Assembly (NCBI GenBank): GCA_001871905.1
Contig: MNUG01000009.1
Coordinates: 1-64,000, forward strand
Direction: 5' to 3'
Length of the DNA: 64,000 nucleotides
From: Alphaproteobacteria bacterium CG1_02_46_17
GTDB lineage: Bacteria > Pseudomonadota > Alphaproteobacteria > Micavibrionales > Micavibrionaceae
Position 1 is the stretch's first letter. The number at the start of each line of letters is the position of its first letter. The notes below the pieces were generated by a model. It did no database searches and had not been told where the DNA came from. It saw only the letters and a list, made by a program, of their open reading frames with translations. Both the position numbers and the translations under genes were made by a program. Positions 37,134-45,991 of this stretch are shown piece after piece.

Positions 37134-37190
37134 ATGAACCGTTTGATTACGATTTTTTAACGAAAAATGCGTCATTCTGGTTAGTGCGGG

Positions 37191-37211
37191 ATAGCCTTTA
37201 GGCTATTTTTG
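37191..37211 (+). terminator. Rho-independent terminator upstream of the prepilin gene
   Basis: ATAGCC (37191-37196), loop TTTA, GGCTAT (37201-37206), then a short T-run (TTTTG). It would end most of the pilus operon transcript before the pilin gene, leaving the prepilin to its own promoter. TATACT at 37214-37219 could be that promoter's -10 box, but no -35 is clear. Confidence 0.6.
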
Positions 37212-37281
37212 TATATACTGTCCGGGGCCTCTCTCTCGTGAAGGCATCTTTAACATCACATCTACCTGAATGGAGTTTTCA

Positions 37282-38061
37282 ATGACACAATCAACCCTGC
37301 AAACTCGTCGGTCGGAGCGCGGTTTTACGCTCGTCGAATTGGCGATTGTTATGATTATTATCGGTCTTTTGATCGGTGGTATCCTTAAAGGACAAGAACT
37401 TATTAATAATGCTCGTGTAACTGCTGCTGTTTCCCAATTGAAAGGAATTGAAGCCGCTATTAACACTTTCCGTGATAAATATGCAGCAATTCCTGGCGAT
37501 ATCACAAACCCAACGGCTCGCCTTCCAGACTGTACTGGAACAATTTGTGTTAAAGTTGGCAACGGCGACTCTTTGCTCCAAGTTACCGCAGTTGCTGGTG
37601 ACGTTGGTGGTGGTGCAACAGACGATGAGGGTGGACGCGCTTTCATCCACTTGGCAGCGGCTGGAATCCTTTCCGGTAGTAACGTGGACTCAACTATTGG
37701 TACATGGGCTGCTGGTGCGGCTTTGCCAAACTTTAATATCGCCGGTCAGATTGCTATTGGCTACAATGACACTTCGCCGACTGGACTGGTTGATGGAGCC
37801 TCTGTTCTAACGGGTCACTATTTGGCTGTTGGTACGGTTGGTGGTGCTGCGATGGGTGGTGAAACAATCGCTGCGTCTCAAGCTGGTAACATTGATCGTA
37901 AACTTGATGATGGTCTGCCAAATGCTGGTTCGGTTCGTGCTTCTGGTACTGAAGGTGCTGGTGATGCGACTGATTGTGCCGCTGGTCCAGCTACAAGCGA
38001 TATCTACGCTGAAAATTATGATGGTAAATCCTGTGGTTTGTTCGTTCGCGTCATGAACTAA
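37282..38061 (+). CDS. Major type IV prepilin
   Basis: About 259 residues. Leader MTQSTLQTRRSERG, cleavage site RG/FTLVE with Glu5, then the pilin helix (LAIVMIIIGLLIGGILKGQEL). Cys residues occur near residues 90-97 (DCTGTIC) and at the C-terminus (DC ... SC), consistent with disulfide-bounded loops. Length is greater than typical pilins of 150-170 residues. ATG at 37282 follows TGGAG; the start at 37270 is rejected. It is flanked by terminators on both sides, so it is a single-gene unit, usual for a highly expressed pilin. Confidence 0.92.
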   Translation: MTQSTLQTRRSERGFTLVELAIVMIIIGLLIGGILKGQELINNARVTAAVSQLKGIEAAINTFRDKYAAIPGDITNPTARLPDCTGTICVKVGNGDSLLQVTAVAGDVGGGATDDEGGRAFIHLAAAGILSGSNVDSTIGTWAAGAALPNFNIAGQIAIGYNDTSPTGLVDGASVLTGHYLAVGTVGGAAMGGETIAASQAGNIDRKLDDGLPNAGSVRASGTEGAGDATDCAAGPATSDIYAENYDGKSCGLFVRVMN

Positions 38062-38086
38062 CCGTTTGGTGATTATAAAATTCGGG

Positions 38087-38119
38087 AAGCCCTGCCTTTG
38101 GTGGGGCTTTTCTTTTTTT
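38087..38119 (+). terminator. Strong Rho-independent terminator of the prepilin gene
   Basis: A 10-bp stem from 38087 to 38109 (AAGCCCTGCC / GGTGGGGCTT, with G-T wobbles, loop TTT) followed by TTCTTTTTTT. Confidence 0.85.
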
Positions 38120-38121
38120 GT

Positions 38122-38213
38122 ACCGTTCCGCAGACGACTGAAGGACGCTTGGCGATCCAGAACGGTTTCACTGGATTGCGTCGTCACGGAGTTCCTCGCA
38201 ATGACGGGGAGGG
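38122..38213. repeat. Non-coding palindrome-rich repeat remnant
   Basis: ACCGTTC (38122-38128) and GAACGGT (38160-38166) are inverted; ATTGCG (38175-38180) and CGCAAT (38197-38202) form a second dyad. The segment 38196-38213 recurs at 2335-2352 with one mismatch. The shape recalls short palindromic repeats scattered between genes in several alphaproteobacteria. Confidence 0.45.
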
Positions 38214-38302
38214 AAGATTTGGTGTCTGTGCGGGGGTGTTGATTTTTTATGAAAATTTCTATATAAGAGCCGGTACACCTATTTTGAAGATGTGATGTTG
38301 TT

Positions 38303-39424
38303 ATGGCTCCGGTTAAAAGAAAATATGACGCCTATACAGGGGTGAAGTACCGTTATGTGATTGATGAGCATACGGGGCGGCAGATTTTATTGCCCAAAGC
38401 AGAGCATAAGGGCGTCATTGGCGGGGTCACAGAGTTTTATGATCCCAAAGGCGATCATAAGGGGCATACATTGTTGTGTCCCGACTGCGAGCAAGCGGAG
38501 ATGACTTACATCAATCCATACAAGCAACATGGTAGAAACAAGCAGGTTCGTGGGCATTTTAGACCGAACAACCGCAAAGATAATCCGGGACATGCGAGTG
38601 ATTGTATCAGTGATTTGCGGATGAATGAGGATCGTGACCCGAAACCTGACAATAAAGATTATTCAAAAGGCCCAATTATTTATATTAATTCTCTCGCAGA
38701 TGAGTTTAACAAGCTCGCGGGGAAACGTTTCAAGTTCGGGCGTAAAGCTTTGTTCGAAGAAGATGAAGAAGGCGTCTTGAGATTCCGTGATGCCGATCTG
38801 GCTGATCGCGAGCGGTTTTCGGTCAAGACTCCCCATGATCTGTTCCGGATTATGAAACGCCTTGATCCGGTTCGACTGAAAGACTCCCGTATTATCTATG
38901 GGAGCAGTGTTGCGAAGTGGGATCATTTTCTGGTCAGGCTGGGGCCGAAGGTTCAAAATCACAAAAGTAACCAGAATCACCCGTCCTTTTATCGCTTTAT
39001 CGAGTTGGCCAAGGATCTGTTCGCAAAAGAATTCCACCCCGTTATGCTCCATTTTAATGCGAGTAACCATAAAATCAAATGCAGGGAGCATTTGGGGCTT
39101 CCCTATAGGCAAGTGACACTGGATGCGTTCAGTATGGCGCATAACGGACAAAAAGTCCGTGTTTTGCCTTTGGTCGGGATATATAATGAGCAGAGCATGG
39201 CGGAGCTATCCAAGGGCGGAGATTTCTTTGCGCTGGCGTTGCCGAAAGAGTTAAAGCGTGCGGATGGCGACCCCGGGCTATATTTTATGATTTTTGATGT
39301 TCATAGCCCTGACCTTTTGGTTTCCAAAGACAGGCATGAGCTGGCGCGGGCCGTTGGTAGTCGGGCTAAAAATATGAGGGCATCCGGCAAATCCGGAGGA
39401 GGATCAAATGATCTATCTCCCTGA
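38303..39424 (+). CDS. Zinc-finger hypothetical protein (CoiA-like N-terminus)
   Basis: 373 residues. Near residues 54-98 it has LLCPDCEQ, then RGHFRPNN, then GHASDC: a Cys-x2-Cys ... His ... His/Cys cluster like the zinc finger of the CoiA family, whose members include a competence protein and nuclease-like proteins. The rest (about 270 residues) is unrecognised, with a Gly/Ser-rich tail. No clear ribosome binding site is seen at ATG 38303. It lies alone between the pilin terminator and sucB. Confidence 0.6.
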   Translation: MAPVKRKYDAYTGVKYRYVIDEHTGRQILLPKAEHKGVIGGVTEFYDPKGDHKGHTLLCPDCEQAEMTYINPYKQHGRNKQVRGHFRPNNRKDNPGHASDCISDLRMNEDRDPKPDNKDYSKGPIIYINSLADEFNKLAGKRFKFGRKALFEEDEEGVLRFRDADLADRERFSVKTPHDLFRIMKRLDPVRLKDSRIIYGSSVAKWDHFLVRLGPKVQNHKSNQNHPSFYRFIELAKDLFAKEFHPVMLHFNASNHKIKCREHLGLPYRQVTLDAFSMAHNGQKVRVLPLVGIYNEQSMAELSKGGDFFALALPKELKRADGDPGLYFMIFDVHSPDLLVSKDRHELARAVGSRAKNMRASGKSGGGSNDLSP

Positions 39425-39499
39425 CTTTATATCTTTTTCATATCTCCATTTTAAAGTGTGACGAATTTCGTGAGATAATCCTGTCATATTCTTGCCCTC

Positions 39500-39521
39500 T
39501 CCCCCTTGATTTTTAGGGGGA
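39500..39521 (+). other. Leader hairpin upstream of sucB
   Basis: TCCCCCT (39500-39506) and AGGGGGA (39515-39521) form a 7-bp GC-rich stem with an 8-nt loop. No U-run follows, so it may be a leader structure or the trace of a terminator for the preceding gene. Confidence 0.35.
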
Positions 39522-39577
39522 AAAGGTGAATGTTCATGAGATCAAATTAATTCAGAAGAATCAGGAAAATCAAACTT

Positions 39578-40783
39578 ATGACCCAAATTCTTGTTCCCAC
39601 GCTGGGCGAGTCTGTATCGGAAGCCATCATCTCCAAATGGTTGAAAAAAGAAGGCGAAGCCGTCGCTTTGGATGAGCCGATTTGCGAGCTCGAAACCGAT
39701 AAAGTGACCTTGGAAGTTAATGCACCTGCCGCAGGCGTGATCTCAAAAATTTCCCATGAAGAAGGTTCAACGGTTGAAGCCGGTGCCGTTCTGGGTGAAA
39801 TTGAAGAAGGTGCCAGTGCGGGCGCTGCTCCAGCTCCAAAGGCCGAGGCCCCAAAAGCTGCGGCTGCTCCAGTTGCCGCGGCTACGCCTGTTGCTGCAGA
39901 AAAATTGTCTCCGGCAGTTCAGAAAATGACAGCCGATAACAAGATCAATCCGGCGGAGGTTTCCGGAACCGGAAAGGATGGTCGGGTCACCAAAGGGGAT
40001 GTAATTGCCCATATGGAAGCACCAAAAGCTCCTGTGGCTTCTGCTCCGAAAGCGGCGCCTGTTGTTGCTCGGGCTGCGGGCCCTCGTGAAGAGAAAGTCA
40101 AAATGACACGTCTTCGTCAGAAAATTGCCGAGCGGTTGAAAGAAGCGCAGAATACTGCGGCGATGCTGACCACATTCAACGAAATCGATATGACAGCCGT
40201 CATGGAAATGCGGTCTTTGTATAAAGATCAGTTCGAGAAAAAACATGGCGTGAAGCTGGGCTTTATGTCGTTCTTTGTCAAAGCTGCGGTCAATGCTTTG
40301 CGCGAAATTCCGGCAGTGAATGGCGAGATCAGTGGTGACGAGATTATCTATAAAAACTACTATGATATCTCTGTCGCTGTTTCTACGCCGCAAGGTCTGG
40401 TGGTTCCGGTGGTCAAGGATTGCGACACCAAGTCGATGGCGCAGATTGAAAAGGATATTGGTTCACTTGGTTCTCGCGCGCGCGAAGGGAAAATTACCGT
40501 TGATGAAATGTCGGGCGGTACCTTTACCATTACCAATGGTGGTGTTTTTGGTTCCCTGATGTCCACCCCGATTATCAACCCGCCGCAAGTGGCTATTCTC
40601 GGGATGCATAAAACCATGATGCGCCCGATGGTGATGCCGAATGGTGAAATCAAGGCACGTCCGATGATGTATCTGGCTTTGTCTTACGATCATCGCCTGA
40701 TTGACGGGCGCGAGGCTGTAACGTTCCTCGTTCGGATCAAGGAAGCTTTGGAAGACCCTCAGCGGTTGATTTTGGAAGTTTAG
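39578..40783 (+). CDS. sucB: Dihydrolipoyllysine succinyltransferase, E2 of 2-oxoglutarate dehydrogenase
   Basis: 401 residues. Lipoyl domain with the lipoylated Lys in [11 protein letters not shown] (about residue 43), an Ala/Pro-rich linker, a peripheral subunit-binding domain ([20 protein letters not shown]), a second linker, and the catalytic core ending with the active-site [11 protein letters not shown]. The core signature is that of succinyltransferases. It transfers succinyl to CoA in the TCA cycle. sucA and lpd are not adjacent, unlike the common sucAB-lpd order. A CAGGAAA site precedes the ATG. Confidence 0.95.
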   Translation: MTQILVPTLGESVSEAIISKWLKKEGEAVALDEPICELETDKVTLEVNAPAAGVISKISHEEGSTVEAGAVLGEIEEGASAGAAPAPKAEAPKAAAAPVAAATPVAAEKLSPAVQKMTADNKINPAEVSGTGKDGRVTKGDVIAHMEAPKAPVASAPKAAPVVARAAGPREEKVKMTRLRQKIAERLKEAQNTAAMLTTFNEIDMTAVMEMRSLYKDQFEKKHGVKLGFMSFFVKAAVNALREIPAVNGEISGDEIIYKNYYDISVAVSTPQGLVVPVVKDCDTKSMAQIEKDIGSLGSRAREGKITVDEMSGGTFTITNGGVFGSLMSTPIINPPQVAILGMHKTMMRPMVMPNGEIKARPMMYLALSYDHRLIDGREAVTFLVRIKEALEDPQRLILEV

Positions 40784-40797
40784 ATTGAGTTTTAGAG

Positions 40798-40828
40798 CGG
40801 CCTGTGAAAACGGGCCGTTTTATTTTTC
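40798..40828 (+). terminator. Rho-independent terminator after sucB
   Basis: An 8-bp stem CGGCCTGT / ACGGGCCG (one G-T pair) with a GAAA tetraloop, then TTTTATTTTT. Confidence 0.88.
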
Positions 40829-40863
40829 GGGACTTTTTTAGCAGTTCGAGGTAGAATTTCTTC

Positions 40864-41061
40864 ATGCAAATTCATCCAGTCAGCCCCGCAAAACCTGAAA
40901 GACAATTTCTTAAAGAGATTGCGCGCAAGCCTTTTGCTCCGGATTCTATCGGGTCTTCCGGTGATGTGGCTCCGCCTGCTGTGGGGGCGATTTATACCCA
41001 AGAAGGTAAAATCAAAGATAGCGTCAATAAGCCAGGCCAATTTATCCACGAAATCCGTTAA
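40864..41061 (+). CDS. Small hypothetical protein
   Basis: 65 residues, soluble, Pro-rich (MQIHPVSPAKPERQFLKEI), no membrane segment. It begins 36 bp after the sucB terminator and ends 5 bp before the GNAT gene, so the two probably share a transcript. A CGAGG-type site lies about 10 nt upstream. No family recognised; a real small gene is plausible but not proven. Confidence 0.45.
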   Translation: MQIHPVSPAKPERQFLKEIARKPFAPDSIGSSGDVAPPAVGAIYTQEGKIKDSVNKPGQFIHEIR

Positions 41062-41066
41062 TTGAT

Positions 41067-41573
41067 ATGCCAGTTTCTGTTTCCATTCATCAGATGACCA
41101 CCGAAGATGTCGGGCGATTGTCATTATTTGCCATGGGGCACGTTACAGAAGAACATTATTTCGTCGATAGTTGGGATGAACAGCAAGAAGAGCGTCGCGT
41201 TGTTCTGGTTGCTGAGCTTGACGGCAGTATTGCCGGATATGTCCATTATAATCGTCGTCCCAAATATCAACCTTTCCGGTCTTTGCAAATTCCTGAAATT
41301 CAGGATTTATATGTCGATCACAAATTTCGCCGGATGGGGATCGGTCGGGCTTTGATTGCCGCTTGTGAGGATCTGGCCCGCGCCGACGGGATACAAGAGA
41401 TCGGGATCGGTGTTGGTGTGGGCAGTAATTTCGGTAATGCCCAGAAGTTATATGTAGGATTGGGATTTGTTCCAGACGGTGCGGGGGCCGTGTTCGAAAG
41501 AGCTCCAATTTCTGTGGGTGAAGTGCGCCCCGTTGATGACAGGCTTTGCCTGATGATGTTCAAATCGTTATAA
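41067..41573 (+). CDS. GNAT family N-acetyltransferase
   Basis: 168 residues. Motif A for acetyl-CoA reads EIQDLYVDHKFRRMGIGRAL (R-x-x-G-I-G-x-A), followed by IGVGVGSNFGNAQKLYVGLGF, the motif B Y-x-x-x-G-F signature. Substrate not predictable. It is 5 bp downstream of the small ORF and 35 bp upstream of the methyltransferase gene, which has its own binding site and a different base composition. Confidence 0.8.
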   Translation: MPVSVSIHQMTTEDVGRLSLFAMGHVTEEHYFVDSWDEQQEERRVVLVAELDGSIAGYVHYNRRPKYQPFRSLQIPEIQDLYVDHKFRRMGIGRALIAACEDLARADGIQEIGIGVGVGSNFGNAQKLYVGLGFVPDGAGAVFERAPISVGEVRPVDDRLCLMMFKSL

Positions 41574-41608
41574 TTTCTATAAATTTATAATTTGAGGGAA
41601 TATTAAGT

Positions 41609-42592
41609 ATGTTGCAGGAAAAGGCTTCAAGAAATCGCACATTGTCATGTACGGAGAGTGAGGTTGCTGATTATTCTAAGGAATTACTTTCTCTCGGAGA
41701 ACGTGTTTTAGAGCAAGACATAGAGAATAGAATTTTCTGCCAAGATATGTTTGAGGCCTGTCAATATTTACCCCATCAATTTGCCGATCTTTTAATTCTC
41801 GATCCCCCTTATAATCTTACCAAAGATTTTCATGGTCAAAAATTCAGAGCCATGGGTGCGGATAGTTATCAGGCATGGTTTAGATCTGTATTAAGTGCCG
41901 TTGTTCCTTTGCTTAAAAATAATGCTACGATATATGTTTGCAGTGATTGGAAAACATCGGGTGATATCTATCCTATCCTTAATGAATTTTTTCAAGTGAG
42001 AAATAGGATAACTTGGGAAAGAGATAAAGGAAGAGGGGCAAAGACTAACTGGAAAAATAATACAGAAGACATATGGTTTTGCACTATGTCCGATGAATAT
42101 TACTTTGATCTTGATTCTGTTAAGATGAAAAAGAAAGTTATAGCCCCATATCGTGATGAATCTGGTCAGCCAAAAGATTGGGAAAGTACGGAGCAGGGGA
42201 ATTTTAGATTAACACACCCTTCCAATATTTGGACTGATATTACTGTACCCTTTTGGTCAATGCCAGAGAACACAGATCATCCAACGCAAAAGCCTGAGAA
42301 ACTGCTGGCAAAACTTATTCTTGCCAGTTCAAAAAAGAATGCGGTTGTTTTTGACCCATTTTTGGGAAGTGGGACGACCGCAGTTGTAAGTCGGAAGTTG
42401 GGCCGAAGCTTTACTGGGATAGAGATTAATAACGAATATTGTTGTTGGGCATTGAAGCGCTTGGATAATATTCAAGACTCCCCAGATATCCAAGGTTATT
42501 CCAGTGGAGTTTTCTGGGAAAGAAATAGTCTTTCTGTGCAGAAGAAAGCGACAAAAGAGGGTGGGGACGTTATCGGAGGATTATTCTCATGA
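41609..42592 (+). CDS. Type II DNA methyltransferase (beta-class, adenine or N4-cytosine)
   Basis: 327 residues. Catalytic motif IV DPPYNLT (about residue 67) precedes the variable region, then HPTQKPEKLLAKLI (motif X-like) and the SAM site FDPFLGSGTTAV, so the motif order is that of beta-class amino-methyltransferases. YYFDLDSV in the variable region is shared with enzymes such as M.RsrI. It protects the host against the adjacent nuclease. Strongly AT-rich compared with flanking genes. GAGGGA site before ATG. Recognition site unknown. Confidence 0.9.
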   Translation: MLQEKASRNRTLSCTESEVADYSKELLSLGERVLEQDIENRIFCQDMFEACQYLPHQFADLLILDPPYNLTKDFHGQKFRAMGADSYQAWFRSVLSAVVPLLKNNATIYVCSDWKTSGDIYPILNEFFQVRNRITWERDKGRGAKTNWKNNTEDIWFCTMSDEYYFDLDSVKMKKKVIAPYRDESGQPKDWESTEQGNFRLTHPSNIWTDITVPFWSMPENTDHPTQKPEKLLAKLILASSKKNAVVFDPFLGSGTTAVVSRKLGRSFTGIEINNEYCCWALKRLDNIQDSPDIQGYSSGVFWERNSLSVQKKATKEGGDVIGGLFS

Positions 42593-43257
42593 AATCTTCC
42601 TTCTTTTACAGTGGAAAAAATATCTCAATTCAAGAGTCCTTGAAGAGTTATCTTAATAAATTGCCGGACTTTATGTCTTTGCAAACGGCTAGAAGCCCAA
42701 GAGCTGTCGGTGATGCTATTCAAGACGTTGTTGCAGAGAAACTTGGTGATTTATTAGGCGATGAATGTAATGGATACTCATCGGTTTTTGCTAGAAGAGC
42801 TATGGCTGATGCTGCATTTACATTTTCTGATGGGGATTACTGTATAGTTGATGTCAAAACCCATAGAAAAGATACCGCATTTAATATGCCCAATCTGACT
42901 TCAGTAGAAAGAATCTCAAGATTCTATGAGGATGATAAGAATATTTTCTCTATTTTGATGGTCAGCTATCAGGTAGAGGGCAGTGCTGTGAGGGTTTCGG
43001 ACGTGAAGTTTTGCCCTATAGAGTTTATTGATTGGGGCTGTCTTACGATCGGTGCGTTGGGGTGGGGGCAGATACAGATCGCCAATGCTAACAGATTGGT
43101 TATTAATCAGAATTATTCTCGTAAAGACTGGATGCTGAAATTATGTGACGTTATGCTGGAATTTTATCCGAGAGAGATTTTAAGGATCAATGAAAGGGTT
43201 TCCAGATTCGCTGATATAAAAGAGTTTTGGGAATGTAAAGAAAATATCTGGAAATAG
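42589..43257 (+). CDS. Probable type II restriction endonuclease
   Basis: 222 residues, in an ATGA overlap with the methyltransferase. A PD-(D/E)xK-type active site is visible near residues 70-90: MADAAFTFSDGDYCIVDVKTHRK (Asp, then D-V-K). An upstream helix with DAIQDVVAEKLGDLL supplies a plausible acidic residue. The gene is AT-rich like its partner. The pairing, overlap and motif make a restriction enzyme the best reading; sequence family not recognised. Confidence 0.78.
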   Translation: MKSSFFYSGKNISIQESLKSYLNKLPDFMSLQTARSPRAVGDAIQDVVAEKLGDLLGDECNGYSSVFARRAMADAAFTFSDGDYCIVDVKTHRKDTAFNMPNLTSVERISRFYEDDKNIFSILMVSYQVEGSAVRVSDVKFCPIEFIDWGCLTIGALGWGQIQIANANRLVINQNYSRKDWMLKLCDVMLEFYPREILRINERVSRFADIKEFWECKENIWK

Positions 43258-43306
43258 ACCTAATACATTTATTTTTATATCAATATAACCAGCAATGGAG
43301 GATGCC

Positions 43307-45979
43307 ATGGCACAGTGGGTTTACGGGTTTGGAGCGGGTAAAAGTGAAGGTCGGGCAGACATGAAAAATCTGCTGGGCGGGAAGGGTGCCAATCTTGCCG
43401 AGATGGCCTCGATCGGATTGCCGGTTCCTCCGGGATTTACAATTACCACCGAAGTTTGCACTTATTTTTATCAAAATGACAAAAAATATCCAGACGAATT
43501 GATAGCGCAAGCCATGCATTCTTTGGCCGAGATTGAAGCATCGGTCGGGGCGCAGTTCGGCGATGCTGAAAATCCCTTGCTGGTCTCGGTGCGGTCAGGG
43601 GCGCGGGTCTCTATGCCGGGCATGATGGATACTGTTCTTAATCTCGGTTTGAACGACCAAACGGTTGAAGGCCTATCCAAAAAATCCAATGACGAGCGGT
43701 TTGCATGGGACAGTTATCGCCGCTTTATCCAGATGTATGGCGATGTGGTTCTGGAAGTGGCACATCATGAATTTGAAGGTATTCTTGAAGATTATAAACG
43801 CGATCATCAGCTGTCCAATGATACGGATATCACCGCCAGCGGTTGGAAAGAAATTGTTGCCGAGTATAAGGCATTGGTTCAACGCGAGTTGGGGAGGCCC
43901 TTTCCACAAGACCCGCAAGAGCAATTGTGGGAAGCGATCGGTGCCGTGTTCAGATCGTGGATGACCCCGCGTGCCGTGACATATCGCAAGATTAATTCCA
44001 TTCCAGAAAGTTGGGGAACTGCGGTTAATGTCCAAGCCATGGTGTTTGGAAATATGGGGGAGGACTGCGCGACTGGTGTTGCCTTTACCCGTGACCCATC
44101 GACAGGCGAGAATTATTTTTATGGCGAGTATTTGATCAATGCGCAAGGCGAAGATGTGGTTGCCGGTATTCGGACACCGCAACCATTGTCCAAAGCCGCG
44201 CGAGAAAAAGAAGGCAGCTCGTTGCCGTCGATGGAAGAGTCCATGCCGGTGGTTTACGCGCAGTTGAATGACGTGCGCGGGCAGCTCGAACGGCATTACA
44301 AGGAAATGCAGGATATCGAGTTCACTGTGCAACAAGGCAAGCTTTATATGCTGCAAACCCGTACCGGAAAACGGACTGCGGCTGCAGCTTTGAAAATTGC
44401 CGTTGATATGGTCGGGGAAAATCTGATCTCAAAGGAAGATGCCATACTGCGTTTGGACGCGTCTGCGCTTGATCAATTGTTACATCCGATGCTTGATCCG
44501 AAAGCGCCTCGCGAGGTGATTGGCAAGGGATTGCCCGCATCACCGGGGGCTGCGAGCGGGATTGCGGTCTTTAGTGCGGATGAAGCCGAAAAACGTGGTC
44601 ATGACGGGGCAGATGTTATTCTGGTGCGGGTTGAGACTTCGCCAGAGGATATTCACGGGATGCATGCTGCGCGCGGAATTCTGACCACCAGAGGGGGGAT
44701 GACTTCCCATGCTGCTGTTGTGGCGCGGGGAATGGGTCGCCCCTGTGTGGCAGGTGCCGGAGCAATCCAGATTGATATGAAATCAAAAGTGATGATTGCG
44801 GGCGGTGTCGAAATTGCCGAAGGGGATTTAATCACGATTGATGGAACCAAAGGTGAAGTCATCAAGGGACGTGTGCCGACTTTACAGCCGACTTTGTCGG
44901 GTGACTTCGCAACGGTGATGGGGTGGGCAGATGCGGTGCGCCGGATGGGCGTGCGCGCCAATGCCGAAACTCCGCTTGATGCCAAAGTCGCGCGGGATTT
45001 TGGCGCGGAAGGAATTGGATTGTGCCGGACGGAGCATATGTTTTTTGATCCGGCGCGTATTCAAAAAGTCCGCGAAATGATCTTTGCGGAAAATGAAGCA
45101 GAGCGTCGCAAAGCGTTGGAGTCCTTGAAGCCCTCACAAAGTGGCGACTTTCTGGAGTTATTCCAGATCATGAAAGGGTTGCCGGTGACAATTCGATTGC
45201 TTGACCCGCCGCTTCATGAGTTTTTGCCGCATGAAAAAGTGGATATCGAGAGTTTTGCCACAACTGCCAAAATTCCTGTCGATCGTGTCTATCGCCGTTT
45301 GAATGAATTGAAAGAGTCTAACCCGATGTTGGGGCATCGCGGATGTCGTTTGGGGATGACTTATCCTGAAATTTACGAGATGCAGGTCGAGGCAATTTTT
45401 GCAGCGGCACTTAAAGTCGATGTTATTCCGGAGATCATGATTCCGTTGATTGCCACACGCAAGGAATTATCCGTTCTGAAAACGATGACGGATGATGTTG
45501 CATCGAGAGTTTATGTTCGGGATGGCAAGGCGTTGCCATATATTGTTGGAACCATGATCGAGTTGCCTCGCGCAGCGTTGATGGCTGGAGATATTGCCGA
45601 GGAAGCCGAATTCTTTAGTTTTGGTACCAATGATCTGACCCAGACGACATTGGGAATGAGCCGTGATGATGCAGGGTCTTTCTTGCCGTTTTATGTTGAT
45701 CGCGGTGTCTTTGCCAAAGACCCGTTTGTCAGCATCGATCAGGAGGGTGTTGGACAATTAATCGGAATAGCGTGCGAGCGTGGACGGAAAACCCGAGCAG
45801 ATATCAAGCTTGGTATTTGTGGTGAACATGGTGGTGATCCGGATTCGATTGATTTTTGCGAACGTGCCGGACTTGACTATGTGTCGTGTTCTGCTTTCCG
45901 TGTGCCGATTGCAAGACTGGCAGCGGCACAAGCGGCTTTGCGCGCCAAGAAAGATGAAAAATTGAAAGCCGTGGCGTAG
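43307..45979 (+). CDS. ppdK: Pyruvate, phosphate dikinase
   Basis: 890 residues, typical length. The N-terminal ATP-grasp domain starts WVYGFGAGKSEGRADMKNLLGGKGANLAEM; the phosphohistidine domain has GGMTSHAAVVARGMG with the catalytic His near residue 468; the PEP/pyruvate domain ends with IKLGICGEHGGDP. It converts pyruvate, ATP and phosphate to PEP reversibly, serving gluconeogenesis or PPi-linked glycolysis. ATG at 43307 follows GGAGG with normal spacing; the ATG at 43295 would put that site inside the gene. Confidence 0.96.
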   Translation: MAQWVYGFGAGKSEGRADMKNLLGGKGANLAEMASIGLPVPPGFTITTEVCTYFYQNDKKYPDELIAQAMHSLAEIEASVGAQFGDAENPLLVSVRSGARVSMPGMMDTVLNLGLNDQTVEGLSKKSNDERFAWDSYRRFIQMYGDVVLEVAHHEFEGILEDYKRDHQLSNDTDITASGWKEIVAEYKALVQRELGRPFPQDPQEQLWEAIGAVFRSWMTPRAVTYRKINSIPESWGTAVNVQAMVFGNMGEDCATGVAFTRDPSTGENYFYGEYLINAQGEDVVAGIRTPQPLSKAAREKEGSSLPSMEESMPVVYAQLNDVRGQLERHYKEMQDIEFTVQQGKLYMLQTRTGKRTAAAALKIAVDMVGENLISKEDAILRLDASALDQLLHPMLDPKAPREVIGKGLPASPGAASGIAVFSADEAEKRGHDGADVILVRVETSPEDIHGMHAARGILTTRGGMTSHAAVVARGMGRPCVAGAGAIQIDMKSKVMIAGGVEIAEGDLITIDGTKGEVIKGRVPTLQPTLSGDFATVMGWADAVRRMGVRANAETPLDAKVARDFGAEGIGLCRTEHMFFDPARIQKVREMIFAENEAERRKALESLKPSQSGDFLELFQIMKGLPVTIRLLDPPLHEFLPHEKVDIESFATTAKIPVDRVYRRLNELKESNPMLGHRGCRLGMTYPEIYEMQVEAIFAAALKVDVIPEIMIPLIATRKELSVLKTMTDDVASRVYVRDGKALPYIVGTMIELPRAALMAGDIAEEAEFFSFGTNDLTQTTLGMSRDDAGSFLPFYVDRGVFAKDPFVSIDQEGVGQLIGIACERGRKTRADIKLGICGEHGGDPDSIDFCERAGLDYVSCSAFRVPIARLAAAQAALRAKKDEKLKAVA

Positions 45980-45991
45980 TGGATCGGATTT

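Noticed and set aside
37106-37281. Sigma-54 promoter for the pilin gene
   Set aside because: Searched for the GG-N10-GC pattern with flanking bases; no convincing match. Only a weak TATACT box seen.
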